From: Rheinheimera sp. UJ63
GTDB taxonomy: Bacteria; Pseudomonadota; Gammaproteobacteria; Enterobacterales; Alteromonadaceae
DNA: 64,000 nt
Direction of reading: 5' to 3'
Assembly (NCBI RefSeq): GCF_021568285.1
Contig: NZ_JAKGTQ010000008.1
Span: forward strand, 1 to 64,000
Notes under the pieces: generated by a model
Database searches by the model: none
What the model saw: the letters and a program-made list of their open reading frames with translations, nothing else
What the model was told of the DNA's origin: nothing
Made by a program: the position numbers and the translations under genes
In this document: positions 56,186-64,000 of the stretch, one piece after another
Layout: the number at the start of each line of letters is the position of its first letter
How positions within the stretch are numbered: position 1 is the stretch's first letter

Positions 56186-57289
56186 TTAACGTCCTGCTAG
56201 CCATGCTCGAACCCGCTGAGCACTGGAGCGATTTCGTAAAATTAACACGGTACCCACTGTCAGCCCAAGTAGATGTAACCACCACATACCCCACTCTGCG
56301 GGAATCTTGCCATCTTCAATCGCCGAGCGCGCAATAATCATCAAGGCGTAATAGCCTAAATAAAGTAATAAGGCTGGCAGTAAACGACCAAACTTGCCTT
56401 GGCGTGGATTAACTCGAGCTAAGGGCACAGCAATGAGCGTAAGGATCGGAATAGACAATGGGATAGCAATGCGCCAATGCCATTCGGCAGCCGCTTCGGC
56501 GTTATTTTCTTGTAATAACGCTGGGGTGCTAAGACTGCCTAATTTACGGCGGCGCTGTTCTACTTCTTGTTCACGAATTTGCATCAGGTAACTGCCAAAC
56601 TCGGTGATCTCGTAGGCCGCAGTTTGGCTATCACCGGCATAGCGTCGGCCTTGTTGCAACTGCAACATCTGCGCGCCGGTTTGCGGATCTTCTTTTACTG
56701 CACCGCTTTGTGCATAAACAATAGCATGGCCAGGGTTCGCCGGATTATCACTGCTTTGCGCCACAAACACCTTAGATAGCTCATTACCCGAACGACTGAC
56801 ATCTTGCACAAAAATCACGGCTTTTTCATTTGAGGTATGCTGAAAACGCCCCGGCACCAACGAAAAAAGCCCCGCATCCGATTCAGCACGTTCCAGCAAG
56901 GTATATTCTTGCTCTGTAGCCCATGGGCTCAGATACAGCGTTACCGCACCGGCTAACAGCGCCATCACGAGCGATAACAATAAAGTGAGACGAGTGATAT
57001 ACCATTCACTGACGCCGGTAGCATGCAACACCGTCATTTCACTATCGGCATAAATGCGGCCATAAGCGACTAAAATACCTAAAAAGGCACTCAACGGCAG
57101 AATAATCACGGCTAATTGCGGCAATTTCAGCGCAACAATACTCATGACCAATTGGCCCGGTATTTCACCCTCAGAGGCATCAGCCAAAATCTTCACAAAA
57201 CGTTGGCTAATAATGATGGTGGTCAAAATTAGAAAGACAGCTAACTGAGAGCGAAAAACTTCACCAATCAGATAACGAAAAATAATCAA
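56186..57289 (-). CDS. lptF: LPS export permease LptF
   Basis: Partner permease of LptG in LptB2FG. The 367-residue sequence has the same helix-jellyroll-helix layout. MIIFRYLIGEV, PLSAFLGILVAYGRIYADSEM and PLARVNPRQGKFGRLLPALLLYL are family blocks. It is divergent from pepA, as in most gammaproteobacteria, with a 214-base intergenic region holding both promoters. Confidence 0.94.
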   Translation of the reverse strand: MIIFRYLIGEVFRSQLAVFLILTTIIISQRFVKILADASEGEIPGQLVMSIVALKLPQLAVIILPLSAFLGILVAYGRIYADSEMTVLHATGVSEWYITRLTLLLSLVMALLAGAVTLYLSPWATEQEYTLLERAESDAGLFSLVPGRFQHTSNEKAVIFVQDVSRSGNELSKVFVAQSSDNPANPGHAIVYAQSGAVKEDPQTGAQMLQLQQGRRYAGDSQTAAYEITEFGSYLMQIREQEVEQRRRKLGSLSTPALLQENNAEAAAEWHWRIAIPLSIPILTLIAVPLARVNPRQGKFGRLLPALLLYLGYYALMIIARSAIEDGKIPAEWGMWWLHLLGLTVGTVLILRNRSSAQRVRAWLAGR

Positions 57290-57503
57290 AATGCCCCCTA
57301 AAAACCTGTCTTTTCACTGGAAAGCTGGTCATTTTTCAGTAAACTTGGTATTTATAGCAATTATTATCGGGCAAAGCGGCTTAAAATCCGAGCTTTTTTA
57401 TTTATTCTCGGTAAAATTCATTATCACTTTGTAGTCTGCTACTGCCCGCAGTACTTTAATTAGCGACTTATAGTAGCATAGTCTCTTAGAATCAGGAGTA
57501 AAC

Positions 57504-59012
57504 ATGGAGTTCAGCGTAAAAAGCGGAAGTCCCGAAAAACAACGTAGTGCTTGCATCGTTGTTGGTGTCTATGAACCGCGTCGCCTTTCTGCAGTAGCAG
57601 AGCAATTAGATAAAATCAGCGAAGGCTATATCAGCAATTTGCTTCGCCGTGGTGATTTAGAAGGCAAACCAGGGCAGATGCTGTTACTGCACCATGTTCC
57701 GAATGTACTAAGCGAGCGAGTGCTATTAGTAGGCTGTGGTAAAGAGCGTGAGCTAGACGAGCGCCAGTATCGGCAAATTATCGCCAAAACCATCAGCACC
57801 TTGAACGAAACCGGTTCAATGGAAGCCGTCTGCTTTTTATCTGAATTGCATGTGAAAGGTCGTGATACCTACTGGAAAGTGCGTCATGCCGTTGAAACCA
57901 CACAAGATTGCCTCTATGTGTTTGATCGTTTAAAAAGCAAAAAAGATGAAACACGCCGCCCGCTACGTAAAATTGTGTTTAACGTTCCCACCCGTCGCGA
58001 TCTGACCATTGGTGAACGTGCGGTAGACCATGGTTTAGCCATTGCTGCCGGTATCAAACAATGTAAAGACGTGGGCAACATGCCTCCGAATATCTGCACA
58101 CCGGTGTACCTTGCGGAACAAGCCTCTGCCTTACAAAGCCTGTCTGACAAAGTCAGTGTTGAAGTACTGGGTGTAGAGGAAATGAGCGCCCTTGGGATGA
58201 ACTCTTACTTAGCGGTTGGCCGCGGTTCGGTTAACCAGCCACGTATGTCGGTGATTAAATACAATGGTGCCGGTAACGACAGCGCGCCTGTGGTATTAAT
58301 TGGTAAAGGTTTAACCTTCGACTCGGGTGGTATTAGCTTAAAACCGGGCGATGGCATGGACGAAATGAAGTTTGATATGTGCGGCGCCGCCTCAGTGTTT
58401 GGTACCATGCACGCCGTGATCAACTTACAATTGCCGATTAATATCGTGGCGGTGTTAGCCGCCGCTGAAAACATGCCGGATGCCAATGCTTATCGGCCAG
58501 GTGATATTCTTACTACGATGTCTGGGCAAACGGTTGAAGTATTAAATACCGACGCCGAAGGCCGTTTAGTATTGTGTGATGCACTCACTTACGTTGAACG
58601 CTTCGATCCTGAGCTGGTGATTGATGTGGCCACCTTAACCGGTGCTTGTGTGATCGCACTGGGCAAACACGCTTCTGGCTTACTGAGTAACCACAACCCG
58701 CTTGCCCATGAAATCCTCAATGCTTCAGAGCAAAGCGGTGACCGTGCTTGGCGTTTACCGCTGTGGGATGAATATCAAGATCAACTGGAAAGCCCTTTTG
58801 CCGACTTCAGCAACTTAGGGGGGCGTGCAGCCGGTACTATTACCGCAGCCTGCTTCCTGTCACGCTTTACACGCAAATATAACTGGGCACACCTTGATAT
58901 TGCCGGAACGGCTTGGCGTAGTGGCGGTAAAGATAAAGGCTCTACCGGTCGTCCGGTCGCGTTATTAACGCAGTTCCTGATTAACCGTACGGGCAACAAT
59001 CAGGATCATTAA
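57504..59012 (+). CDS. pepA: leucyl aminopeptidase PepA
   Basis: Cytoplasmic M17 aminopeptidase with two metal ions; in E. coli it also binds DNA in carAB control and Xer recombination. The signature NTDAEGRL lies near 347-354, and [15 protein letters not shown] and [10 protein letters not shown] supply metal and active-site residues. The 502-residue length is typical. AGGAG five bases before the ATG is a perfect ribosome binding site. Its TAA overlaps the holC ATG by one base. Confidence 0.96.
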   Translation: MEFSVKSGSPEKQRSACIVVGVYEPRRLSAVAEQLDKISEGYISNLLRRGDLEGKPGQMLLLHHVPNVLSERVLLVGCGKERELDERQYRQIIAKTISTLNETGSMEAVCFLSELHVKGRDTYWKVRHAVETTQDCLYVFDRLKSKKDETRRPLRKIVFNVPTRRDLTIGERAVDHGLAIAAGIKQCKDVGNMPPNICTPVYLAEQASALQSLSDKVSVEVLGVEEMSALGMNSYLAVGRGSVNQPRMSVIKYNGAGNDSAPVVLIGKGLTFDSGGISLKPGDGMDEMKFDMCGAASVFGTMHAVINLQLPINIVAVLAAAENMPDANAYRPGDILTTMSGQTVEVLNTDAEGRLVLCDALTYVERFDPELVIDVATLTGACVIALGKHASGLLSNHNPLAHEILNASEQSGDRAWRLPLWDEYQDQLESPFADFSNLGGRAAGTITAACFLSRFTRKYNWAHLDIAGTAWRSGGKDKGSTGRPVALLTQFLINRTGNNQDH

Positions 59013-59476
59013 TGACTGTTACGTTTTATGTGCTGGCTGAGCCTGATGGCTCAGCTGAACACACCGCAATCTCAAATGAGCTGTCGCCTGCGCCAGCTCA
59101 TTTTGCTTTTGCTTGTCAGCTTTGTGCAGATTTGTACCGCGCCAATCAACGCGTTTTTGTATATACTGCCGACCAACAGATGGCCGAACAGCTAGATGAA
59201 TTACTCTGGCAGTTTGATGCGGAACGTTTTGTGCCGCATAACCTCAGTGGTGAAGGCCCAGCGCGTGGCGCACCCATTGAGATTGGCTGGCAAGCACCAC
59301 GACAAAGTCGTCAGGTGTTAATCAATTTAACCGACAACATGCCGGAATTTGCCCGGCGTTTTGCGCGAGTAATCGAATTTGTTCCGGCAGAAGCGTCGTT
59401 AAAAGCGCAAGCCCGGGAACGTTACAAACAATATCGTCAAGCTGGCATCACGCCTGAAACCGTGCAAGCCGACTGA
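59012..59476 (+). CDS. holC: DNA polymerase III chi subunit
   Basis: Clamp-loader accessory subunit that links the replisome to single-strand binding protein. The 154-residue sequence starts [17 protein letters not shown] and includes [32 protein letters not shown] and [23 protein letters not shown], all standard HolC blocks. It is translated with pepA through a TAATG overlap and followed by valS. Confidence 0.93.
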   Translation: MTVTFYVLAEPDGSAEHTAISNELSPAPAHFAFACQLCADLYRANQRVFVYTADQQMAEQLDELLWQFDAERFVPHNLSGEGPARGAPIEIGWQAPRQSRQVLINLTDNMPEFARRFARVIEFVPAEASLKAQARERYKQYRQAGITPETVQAD

Positions 59477-59493
59477 ATTTACAGGTATCTCTG

Positions 59494-62352
59494 ATGGAAA
59501 AAACCTTCAACCCAAGCGAAATAGAACAGGCCATGTATCAGGCCTGGGAAAGCAAAGGCTATTTTAAACCGAACGGTGATGATCGTGCAGGTAATAACTA
59601 TTGCATCATGATCCCGCCACCAAACGTTACCGGTAGCCTGCATATGGGGCATGCCTTCCAGCAAACCATTATGGATGCGCTAACGCGTTACCAACGCATG
59701 CAAGGAAAAAATACCTTGTGGCAAGTGGGCAGTGATCACGCCGGTATCGCCACGCAAATGGTGGTTGAACGTAAATTAGCCGCAGAAGGTTTGCCAGGCC
59801 GCCATGAGCTTGGCCGTGACAAATTTATTGAAAAAATTTGGGAGTGGAAAGCCGAATCAGGTGGCACCATCACCTCGCAAATGCGCCGTTTAGGCAACTC
59901 GGTAGACTGGGATCGTGAACGTTTTACCATGGATGCCGGTTTATCCAATGCCGTGCAAGAAGTGTTTGTGCGTTTATACGAAGATGATCTGATCTATCGT
60001 GGTAAGCGCTTAGTGAACTGGGATCCGAAACTGCACACGGCTATCTCTGATTTAGAAGTTGAAAACAAAGATCAGAAAGGCCAAATGTGGCACCTGCGCT
60101 ATCCGTTAGCCGACGGCGCCATGACCGCTGAAGGCAAAACTTACCTAGTGGTGGCCACCACACGCCCAGAAACCATGTTGGGCGATACCGGTGTTGCAGT
60201 AAACCCAGACGATCCACGTTATCAAGCGCTGATCGGCAAAGAGATCCTGTTGCCTTTAGTTAATCGCCGCATCCCAATTGTCGCCGACGACCATGCCGAT
60301 ATGGAAAAAGGCACGGGTTGCGTCAAAATTACCCCAGCACATGACTTCAACGACTATGAAGTAGGTAAACGTCATCAATTGCCGATGATCAACATTCTAA
60401 CTCTCGATGCCATGATCCGCAGCGAAGGCGAATGTTTTTTCACTAATGGTGAAGTTAACCCGGCGCTTAGCGCGCCTATTCCTGCCGAGTTTCAGCAGCT
60501 AGAACGTTATGCTGCACGTAAAGCCATTGTTGCGGCTTTTGATGCCGCGGGCTTGCTGGAAAAGGTGGAAGATCATAACAATACCCTGCCCTACGGCGAT
60601 CGTAGCGGCGTGGTGATTGAGCCGATGCTGACCGATCAATGGTATGTGCGCGCTGCACCGCTGGCGAAAACCGCAGTAGAAGCGGTAGAAAGCGGTCAAA
60701 TTCAGTTTGTACCAAAACAATATGAAAACATGTATTACAGCTGGATGCGCGATATTCAAGATTGGTGTATCTCGCGCCAACTCTGGTGGGGCCATCGTAT
60801 TCCCGCTTGGTACGACGCCGACGGTAAAGTCTATGTCGGTCGTAACGAAGCCGAAGTTCGCGCGAAGTATCAACTGGCCGACAGCATAGCGCTGCAACAA
60901 GATAACGATGTATTAGATACCTGGTTTAGCTCCGCGTTGTGGACCTTCTCTACGCTTGGCTGGCCAGAGCAAACCGATGATTTAAAAACCTTTCATCCGA
61001 CCGATGTGTTGGTAACTGGTTTTGACATTATTTTCTTCTGGGTAGCACGCATGATCATGATGACCATGCACTTTATCAAAGATGAACAAGGCCAACCGCA
61101 AGTACCGTTTAAAACGGTCTATGTTACCGGCCTGATCCGCGATGAAAGCGGCGATAAAATGTCGAAATCCAAAGGCAACGTTATCGATCCATTAGACATG
61201 ATTGACGGTATTAGCCTGGAAGATTTATTAGCCAAGCGCACCAGTAATATGATGCAGCCGCAATTAGCGAAGAAAATTGCTGATCGCACCACGAAACAAT
61301 TCCCTGAAGGCATCCCCAGCAGCGGCACTGACGCTGTGCGCTTTACTTTAGCCACGTTAGCCTCAACCGGTCGTGATATTAACTGGGATATGAAGCGCTT
61401 AGAAGGTTACCGTAACTTCTGCAATAAATTGTGGAACGCTAGCCGCTATGTGCTGATGAATACCGAAGAGCAAGATTGCGGTTTCGGCACTGCAGAGAAA
61501 ACCCTGTCGCTGGCCGACAAATGGATCTTGGCGCAGTATCAACAAACGGTGAAACAAGTGCGGCATTACTTTGATACCTACCGCTTTGACTTAGCCGCTA
61601 CGGCCTTGTATGAATTTACTTGGAATCAGTTCTGTGACTGGTATTTAGAACTGACTAAGCCGATTTTATTTAAAGGTAATGAAGCGGAACAACGTGGTAC
61701 GCGCCACACCTTGATCACGGTGCTCGAAAGCTTACTGCGTTTAATGCACCCGATCATGCCGTTCATCACCGAAAGCATCTGGCAATCGGTTAAACCGTTG
61801 GCCAATATTCAAAGCGACAGTATTATGCTGGCCGCTTACCCTGAGTATCAGGCTGACTTAGTCGATGAAACAGCACAAGCCGATCTGGAATGGCTCAAAG
61901 CCGTGATCACCGCTATCCGTAACGTGCGTGGTGAAATGAACATTTCGCCGAATAAGCCCTTAACGGTTTTATTACGTAACATCTCCACCGAAGAACAGCG
62001 CCGTATCGACCAGAACCGTAACTTCCTATTAGTGATGGCAAAACTGGAAAGCCTAGAGTTGTTAGCGCCTGAGCAAAAAGCGCCTGCCAGCGCCGCACAG
62101 TTAATTGGCAATATGGATCTGCTGATCCCGATGGCCGGTTTAATTGATAAAGAAGCCGAATTAGGCCGAATTGCTAAGCAGCTGGAAAAAACCGAGCAAG
62201 AGCTGTCTCGTGTTGCCGGTAAGCTAAATAACGAAGGCTTTGTTGCCAAAGCACCAGAGGCGGTTTTAGCGAAAGAGCGCGCCAAACAAGCTGAGCTAGA
62301 GCAAGCCGTTGCCAAGTTACAGCTGCAACAAGCCGAGATCGCTGCGATTTAA
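59494..62352 (+). CDS. valS: valyl-tRNA synthetase
   Basis: Class I aminoacyl-tRNA synthetase that charges tRNA-Val and edits misacylated Thr. The HIGH motif is HMGH (50-53) in [15 protein letters not shown], and KMSKS is at 555-559. The editing CP1 domain is the insertion of about 190 residues between about 180 and 370. A C-terminal coiled coil (about 885-950) contacts tRNA. At 952 residues it is full length. It is the last gene of pepA-holC-valS, with its own terminator. Confidence 0.97.
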   Translation: MEKTFNPSEIEQAMYQAWESKGYFKPNGDDRAGNNYCIMIPPPNVTGSLHMGHAFQQTIMDALTRYQRMQGKNTLWQVGSDHAGIATQMVVERKLAAEGLPGRHELGRDKFIEKIWEWKAESGGTITSQMRRLGNSVDWDRERFTMDAGLSNAVQEVFVRLYEDDLIYRGKRLVNWDPKLHTAISDLEVENKDQKGQMWHLRYPLADGAMTAEGKTYLVVATTRPETMLGDTGVAVNPDDPRYQALIGKEILLPLVNRRIPIVADDHADMEKGTGCVKITPAHDFNDYEVGKRHQLPMINILTLDAMIRSEGECFFTNGEVNPALSAPIPAEFQQLERYAARKAIVAAFDAAGLLEKVEDHNNTLPYGDRSGVVIEPMLTDQWYVRAAPLAKTAVEAVESGQIQFVPKQYENMYYSWMRDIQDWCISRQLWWGHRIPAWYDADGKVYVGRNEAEVRAKYQLADSIALQQDNDVLDTWFSSALWTFSTLGWPEQTDDLKTFHPTDVLVTGFDIIFFWVARMIMMTMHFIKDEQGQPQVPFKTVYVTGLIRDESGDKMSKSKGNVIDPLDMIDGISLEDLLAKRTSNMMQPQLAKKIADRTTKQFPEGIPSSGTDAVRFTLATLASTGRDINWDMKRLEGYRNFCNKLWNASRYVLMNTEEQDCGFGTAEKTLSLADKWILAQYQQTVKQVRHYFDTYRFDLAATALYEFTWNQFCDWYLELTKPILFKGNEAEQRGTRHTLITVLESLLRLMHPIMPFITESIWQSVKPLANIQSDSIMLAAYPEYQADLVDETAQADLEWLKAVITAIRNVRGEMNISPNKPLTVLLRNISTEEQRRIDQNRNFLLVMAKLESLELLAPEQKAPASAAQLIGNMDLLIPMAGLIDKEAELGRIAKQLEKTEQELSRVAGKLNNEGFVAKAPEAVLAKERAKQAELEQAVAKLQLQQAEIAAI

Positions 62353-62376
62353 GCAACACGGTTAACATGTTAAGCA

Positions 62377-62413
62377 ATACCCACGGCCAGTAACTGGCCG
62401 TGGGTATTTTTTT
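62377..62413 (+). terminator. Terminator of pepA-holC-valS
   Basis: ATACCCACGGCCAG (62377-62390), loop TAA and CTGGCCGTGGGTAT (62394-62407) form a 14-bp perfect stem followed by seven T. It is a very strong terminator. Confidence 0.93.
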
Positions 62414-62427
62414 GTTAGCGCCGGTAA

Positions 62428-62643
62428 TTGTACAAGCGCGAGTTTTTGTTATCATGCACAGGTTTGTTTGTATCCTAAACAAACACAATTAGCGTGCTCA
62501 GGTAAGAAAGCTTTTACGGTAAGTTTTTCAAGCCACAGCTACTGCTCGCACTGTGACTATCGCTCCGTTGAGTTGTCCATTCTGCTGCAACGGTTCAATA
62601 CCTTTTTTGCCGGTAAGCCGGACTTTTATACGAGAATAAAAAT
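62428..62643 (+). promoter_or_regulatory. Promoter and long structured leader of the NhaC-type gene
   Basis: TTGTAC (62428-62433) and TATCAT (62450-62455) with a 16-bp spacer may be the promoter. The leader of about 185 bases holds GGTAAG three times (62501, 62519, 62612), a CCGTTG/CAACGG stem (62565-62593) followed by a T-rich stretch, and a small CCGG/CCGG hairpin just before the ATG. No riboswitch class that I know fits it, but a regulated leader is possible. Confidence 0.4.
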
Positions 62644-64000
62644 ATGTCAGCAGAAGATACCTTAGGGAGTTTGGCCGAGCCTGTTGCAGCGGCGGTCGAA
62701 GCGGCCGCCATTGCGCCAAGTGCGATAAGTTTAATCCCACCTCTTGTTGTTCTAGCCTTTGCCATCTGGTTAAAGCGCCCCATTTTGGCGCTGGTGCTAG
62801 GTGCTGCGTCAGGCCTATTATTAATTGGCTCACCACTCGACGCGCTATTTAATTTAGGCGAAACATCTGTTCGCGTGATGCAAGATGAAACCATCGGTTG
62901 GCTCATTTTAGTTTGCGGTGGCTTTGGTGCATTAATTGCGCTGTTGGTGCATACCGGTGGGGCCTTTGCCTTTGGCCGCATGGCGCAACAATATGCAAAA
63001 GGGCGTAAACCGTCCCTGTTCATGACCTACCTATTAGGTTTAATTATTTTTATTGATGATTACCTAAATGCCCTGACTGTCGGTGAAACCATGAAACGGT
63101 TAACCGATAAATATAAAGTGTCACGCGAAATGCTGGCCTATGTGGTCGATTCCACCGCAGCCCCCATGTGTGTGTTAGTACCGATCTCAACCTGGGCTAT
63201 TTTCTTTGGGGGCTTATTAGTTGCCAACGATATTGCGCCGGCTAGCGATCCGAATGGTATTAAAACCTATATCGCGGCCATTCCTTACATGATCTATGCT
63301 TGGTTAGCGCTGTTGTTAGTGCCGCTGGTTATTTTAGGCATAGTGCCCTTAGTTGGCCCAATGAAAAAAGCCGAGTTAGCCGCGATGCAAGCAGTGGATG
63401 CCCCGGTGGACAGCGTGGTCAGTGCCGAAGCACTCGCCAGCAGTGAAGCTAATCACGCCACGGCTACTGGCCAACCACATACGGGTTTTGCCGTGGCATC
63501 GTTAGAAGAAGAATTTGATCATGCCGATAAGAACGACGGCAAGTTGATGAACTTCTTATTACCGATGTTGATGCTGATTGGTTTTACCATTTGGTTTGAA
63601 GCGGAAATTTGGCCCGCGCTCATTCTAACGTTTATTATCACCATTCCGATGTACATGGCGCAGCGTTTAATGCCGTTCGTAGATATGATGGAGCTAATGA
63701 TGCATGGTTTTAAAACCATGCTACCGGCTATTTGTACCGTTATCGCCGCCTTTACCTTTAAAGATGTTTGCGATCAACTCGGCTTACCGCTGTATGTGAT
63801 TGAGAATTTAGCCCCCTACATGACAGCACAAATGCTCCCTGCCTTAGTGTTTGTCGCGATGGCCGTATTAGCTTTTGTCACGGGTTCAAGCTGGGGCATC
63901 TTCGCGGTATCAATCCCTATCGTTATGCCATTAGCAATGACTGTCGACGCCAATATCCCACTGGTGATCGGCGCTCTGCTCTCAGCCAGCTCGTTCGGTA
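62644..64000 (+). CDS. NhaC family Na+/H+ antiporter-like transporter (partial, 3' end outside window)
   Basis: At least 452 residues are visible, with the C terminus beyond the window edge. Many hydrophobic helices carry NhaC-family blocks: IFIDDYLNALTVGETMKRLTD, STAAPMCVLVPISTWAIF and FVTGSSWGIFAVSIPI. Relatives exchange Na+ for H+ or organic substrates (malate/lactate, amino acids such as lysine), so the substrate is open. An acidic, Ala-rich cytoplasmic loop (about 245-290) is family-typical. No Shine-Dalgarno is clear before the ATG. Confidence 0.88.
   Translation, partial: MSAEDTLGSLAEPVAAAVEAAAIAPSAISLIPPLVVLAFAIWLKRPILALVLGAASGLLLIGSPLDALFNLGETSVRVMQDETIGWLILVCGGFGALIALLVHTGGAFAFGRMAQQYAKGRKPSLFMTYLLGLIIFIDDYLNALTVGETMKRLTDKYKVSREMLAYVVDSTAAPMCVLVPISTWAIFFGGLLVANDIAPASDPNGIKTYIAAIPYMIYAWLALLLVPLVILGIVPLVGPMKKAELAAMQAVDAPVDSVVSAEALASSEANHATATGQPHTGFAVASLEEEFDHADKNDGKLMNFLLPMLMLIGFTIWFEAEIWPALILTFIITIPMYMAQRLMPFVDMMELMMHGFKTMLPAICTVIAAFTFKDVCDQLGLPLYVIENLAPYMTAQMLPALVFVAMAVLAFVTGSSWGIFAVSIPIVMPLAMTVDANIPLVIGALLSASSFG

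Noticed and set aside
61848-62315. 155-codon minus-strand frame inside valS
   Set aside because: Antisense shadow of the valS C-terminal region with no family features.
62456-62643. Lysine riboswitch upstream of the NhaC-type gene
   Set aside because: The leader lacks the conserved AGAGG and related L-box core sequences and is too short.

Overview
The window looks like a chromosomal segment of a marine or freshwater gammaproteobacterium of the Alteromonadales/Chromatiales type (Rheinheimera/Alishewanella-like). This is inferred from protein resemblance and gene order, not from a database search. Several blocks keep the Escherichia coli order: rpmE/priA-ftsN-hslVU-rraA, yihY-dtd-yiiD, metB/metJ and lptFG/pepA-holC-valS. 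Base composition is moderate, and coding density is high on both strands. I saw no rRNA genes, CRISPR arrays, prophage or insertion sequences. There is one tRNA, tRNA-Leu(CAA).

Layout. 1-58: tail of an unidentified + strand gene. 94-5652: argCBFGH, a complete minus-strand arginine operon with a promoter overlapped by a tandem ARG-box pair. 5656-8559: large periplasmic-propeller diguanylate cyclase. 8823-10508: metB and metJ, divergent, with Met boxes between them. 10547-11788: short malic enzyme. 12170-13069: secreted Sel1-repeat protein. 13300-19499: rpmE, priA, ftsN, hslV, hslU, a DUF971 gene and rraA. 19503-25929: histidine utilisation (hutG, hutI, hutC, hutU, hutH) with a HutC-type operator. 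25930-26254: intergenic region rich in structure. 26255-28276: chemoreceptor. 28287-31377: SDR protein, yiiD, dtd, yihY. 31521-33957: DMT exporter, pirin, TauE/SafE permease. 34026-38374: orphan GAF histidine kinase and a CadC-like membrane regulator overlapping a secreted Cys-rich protein. 38475-42361: small conserved proteins, an alpha/beta hydrolase, folM and a GNAT acetyltransferase. 42493-45588: yqhD, a secreted DJ-1-like protein and a divergent LysR regulator, suggesting carbonyl-stress control. 45635-50001: metalloprotease lipoprotein, periplasmic binding protein and a diguanylate cyclase with an ethylene-receptor-like membrane domain. 50144-52083: AT-rich ABC transporter cluster. 52169-53960: SMP-30-like lactonase and ibpA. 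54084-54170: tRNA-Leu. 54617-62352: RDD protein, lptG, lptF, pepA, holC, valS. 62644 to the end: partial NhaC-type antiporter.

The items most worth a second look are these. (1) The cyclase at 49039-50001 keeps the copper-ligand Cys/His and the Asp, Tyr and Pro of plant ETR1 at the same relative spacing. (2) ibpA has both a sigma-32-like promoter and a ROSE-type RNA thermometer whose last hairpin captures the Shine-Dalgarno. (3) The ABC permease reading frame starts inside the ATPase gene in the -1 frame without a normal start codon. (4) A long multi-armed inverted-repeat element lies after hutH. (5) A perfect 17-bp inverted repeat ends on the start codon of the LysR gene. Start sites for argG, maeB, priA, rraA, hutI, the GAF kinase, ibpA and several others were re-chosen from Shine-Dalgarno sequences and family length.
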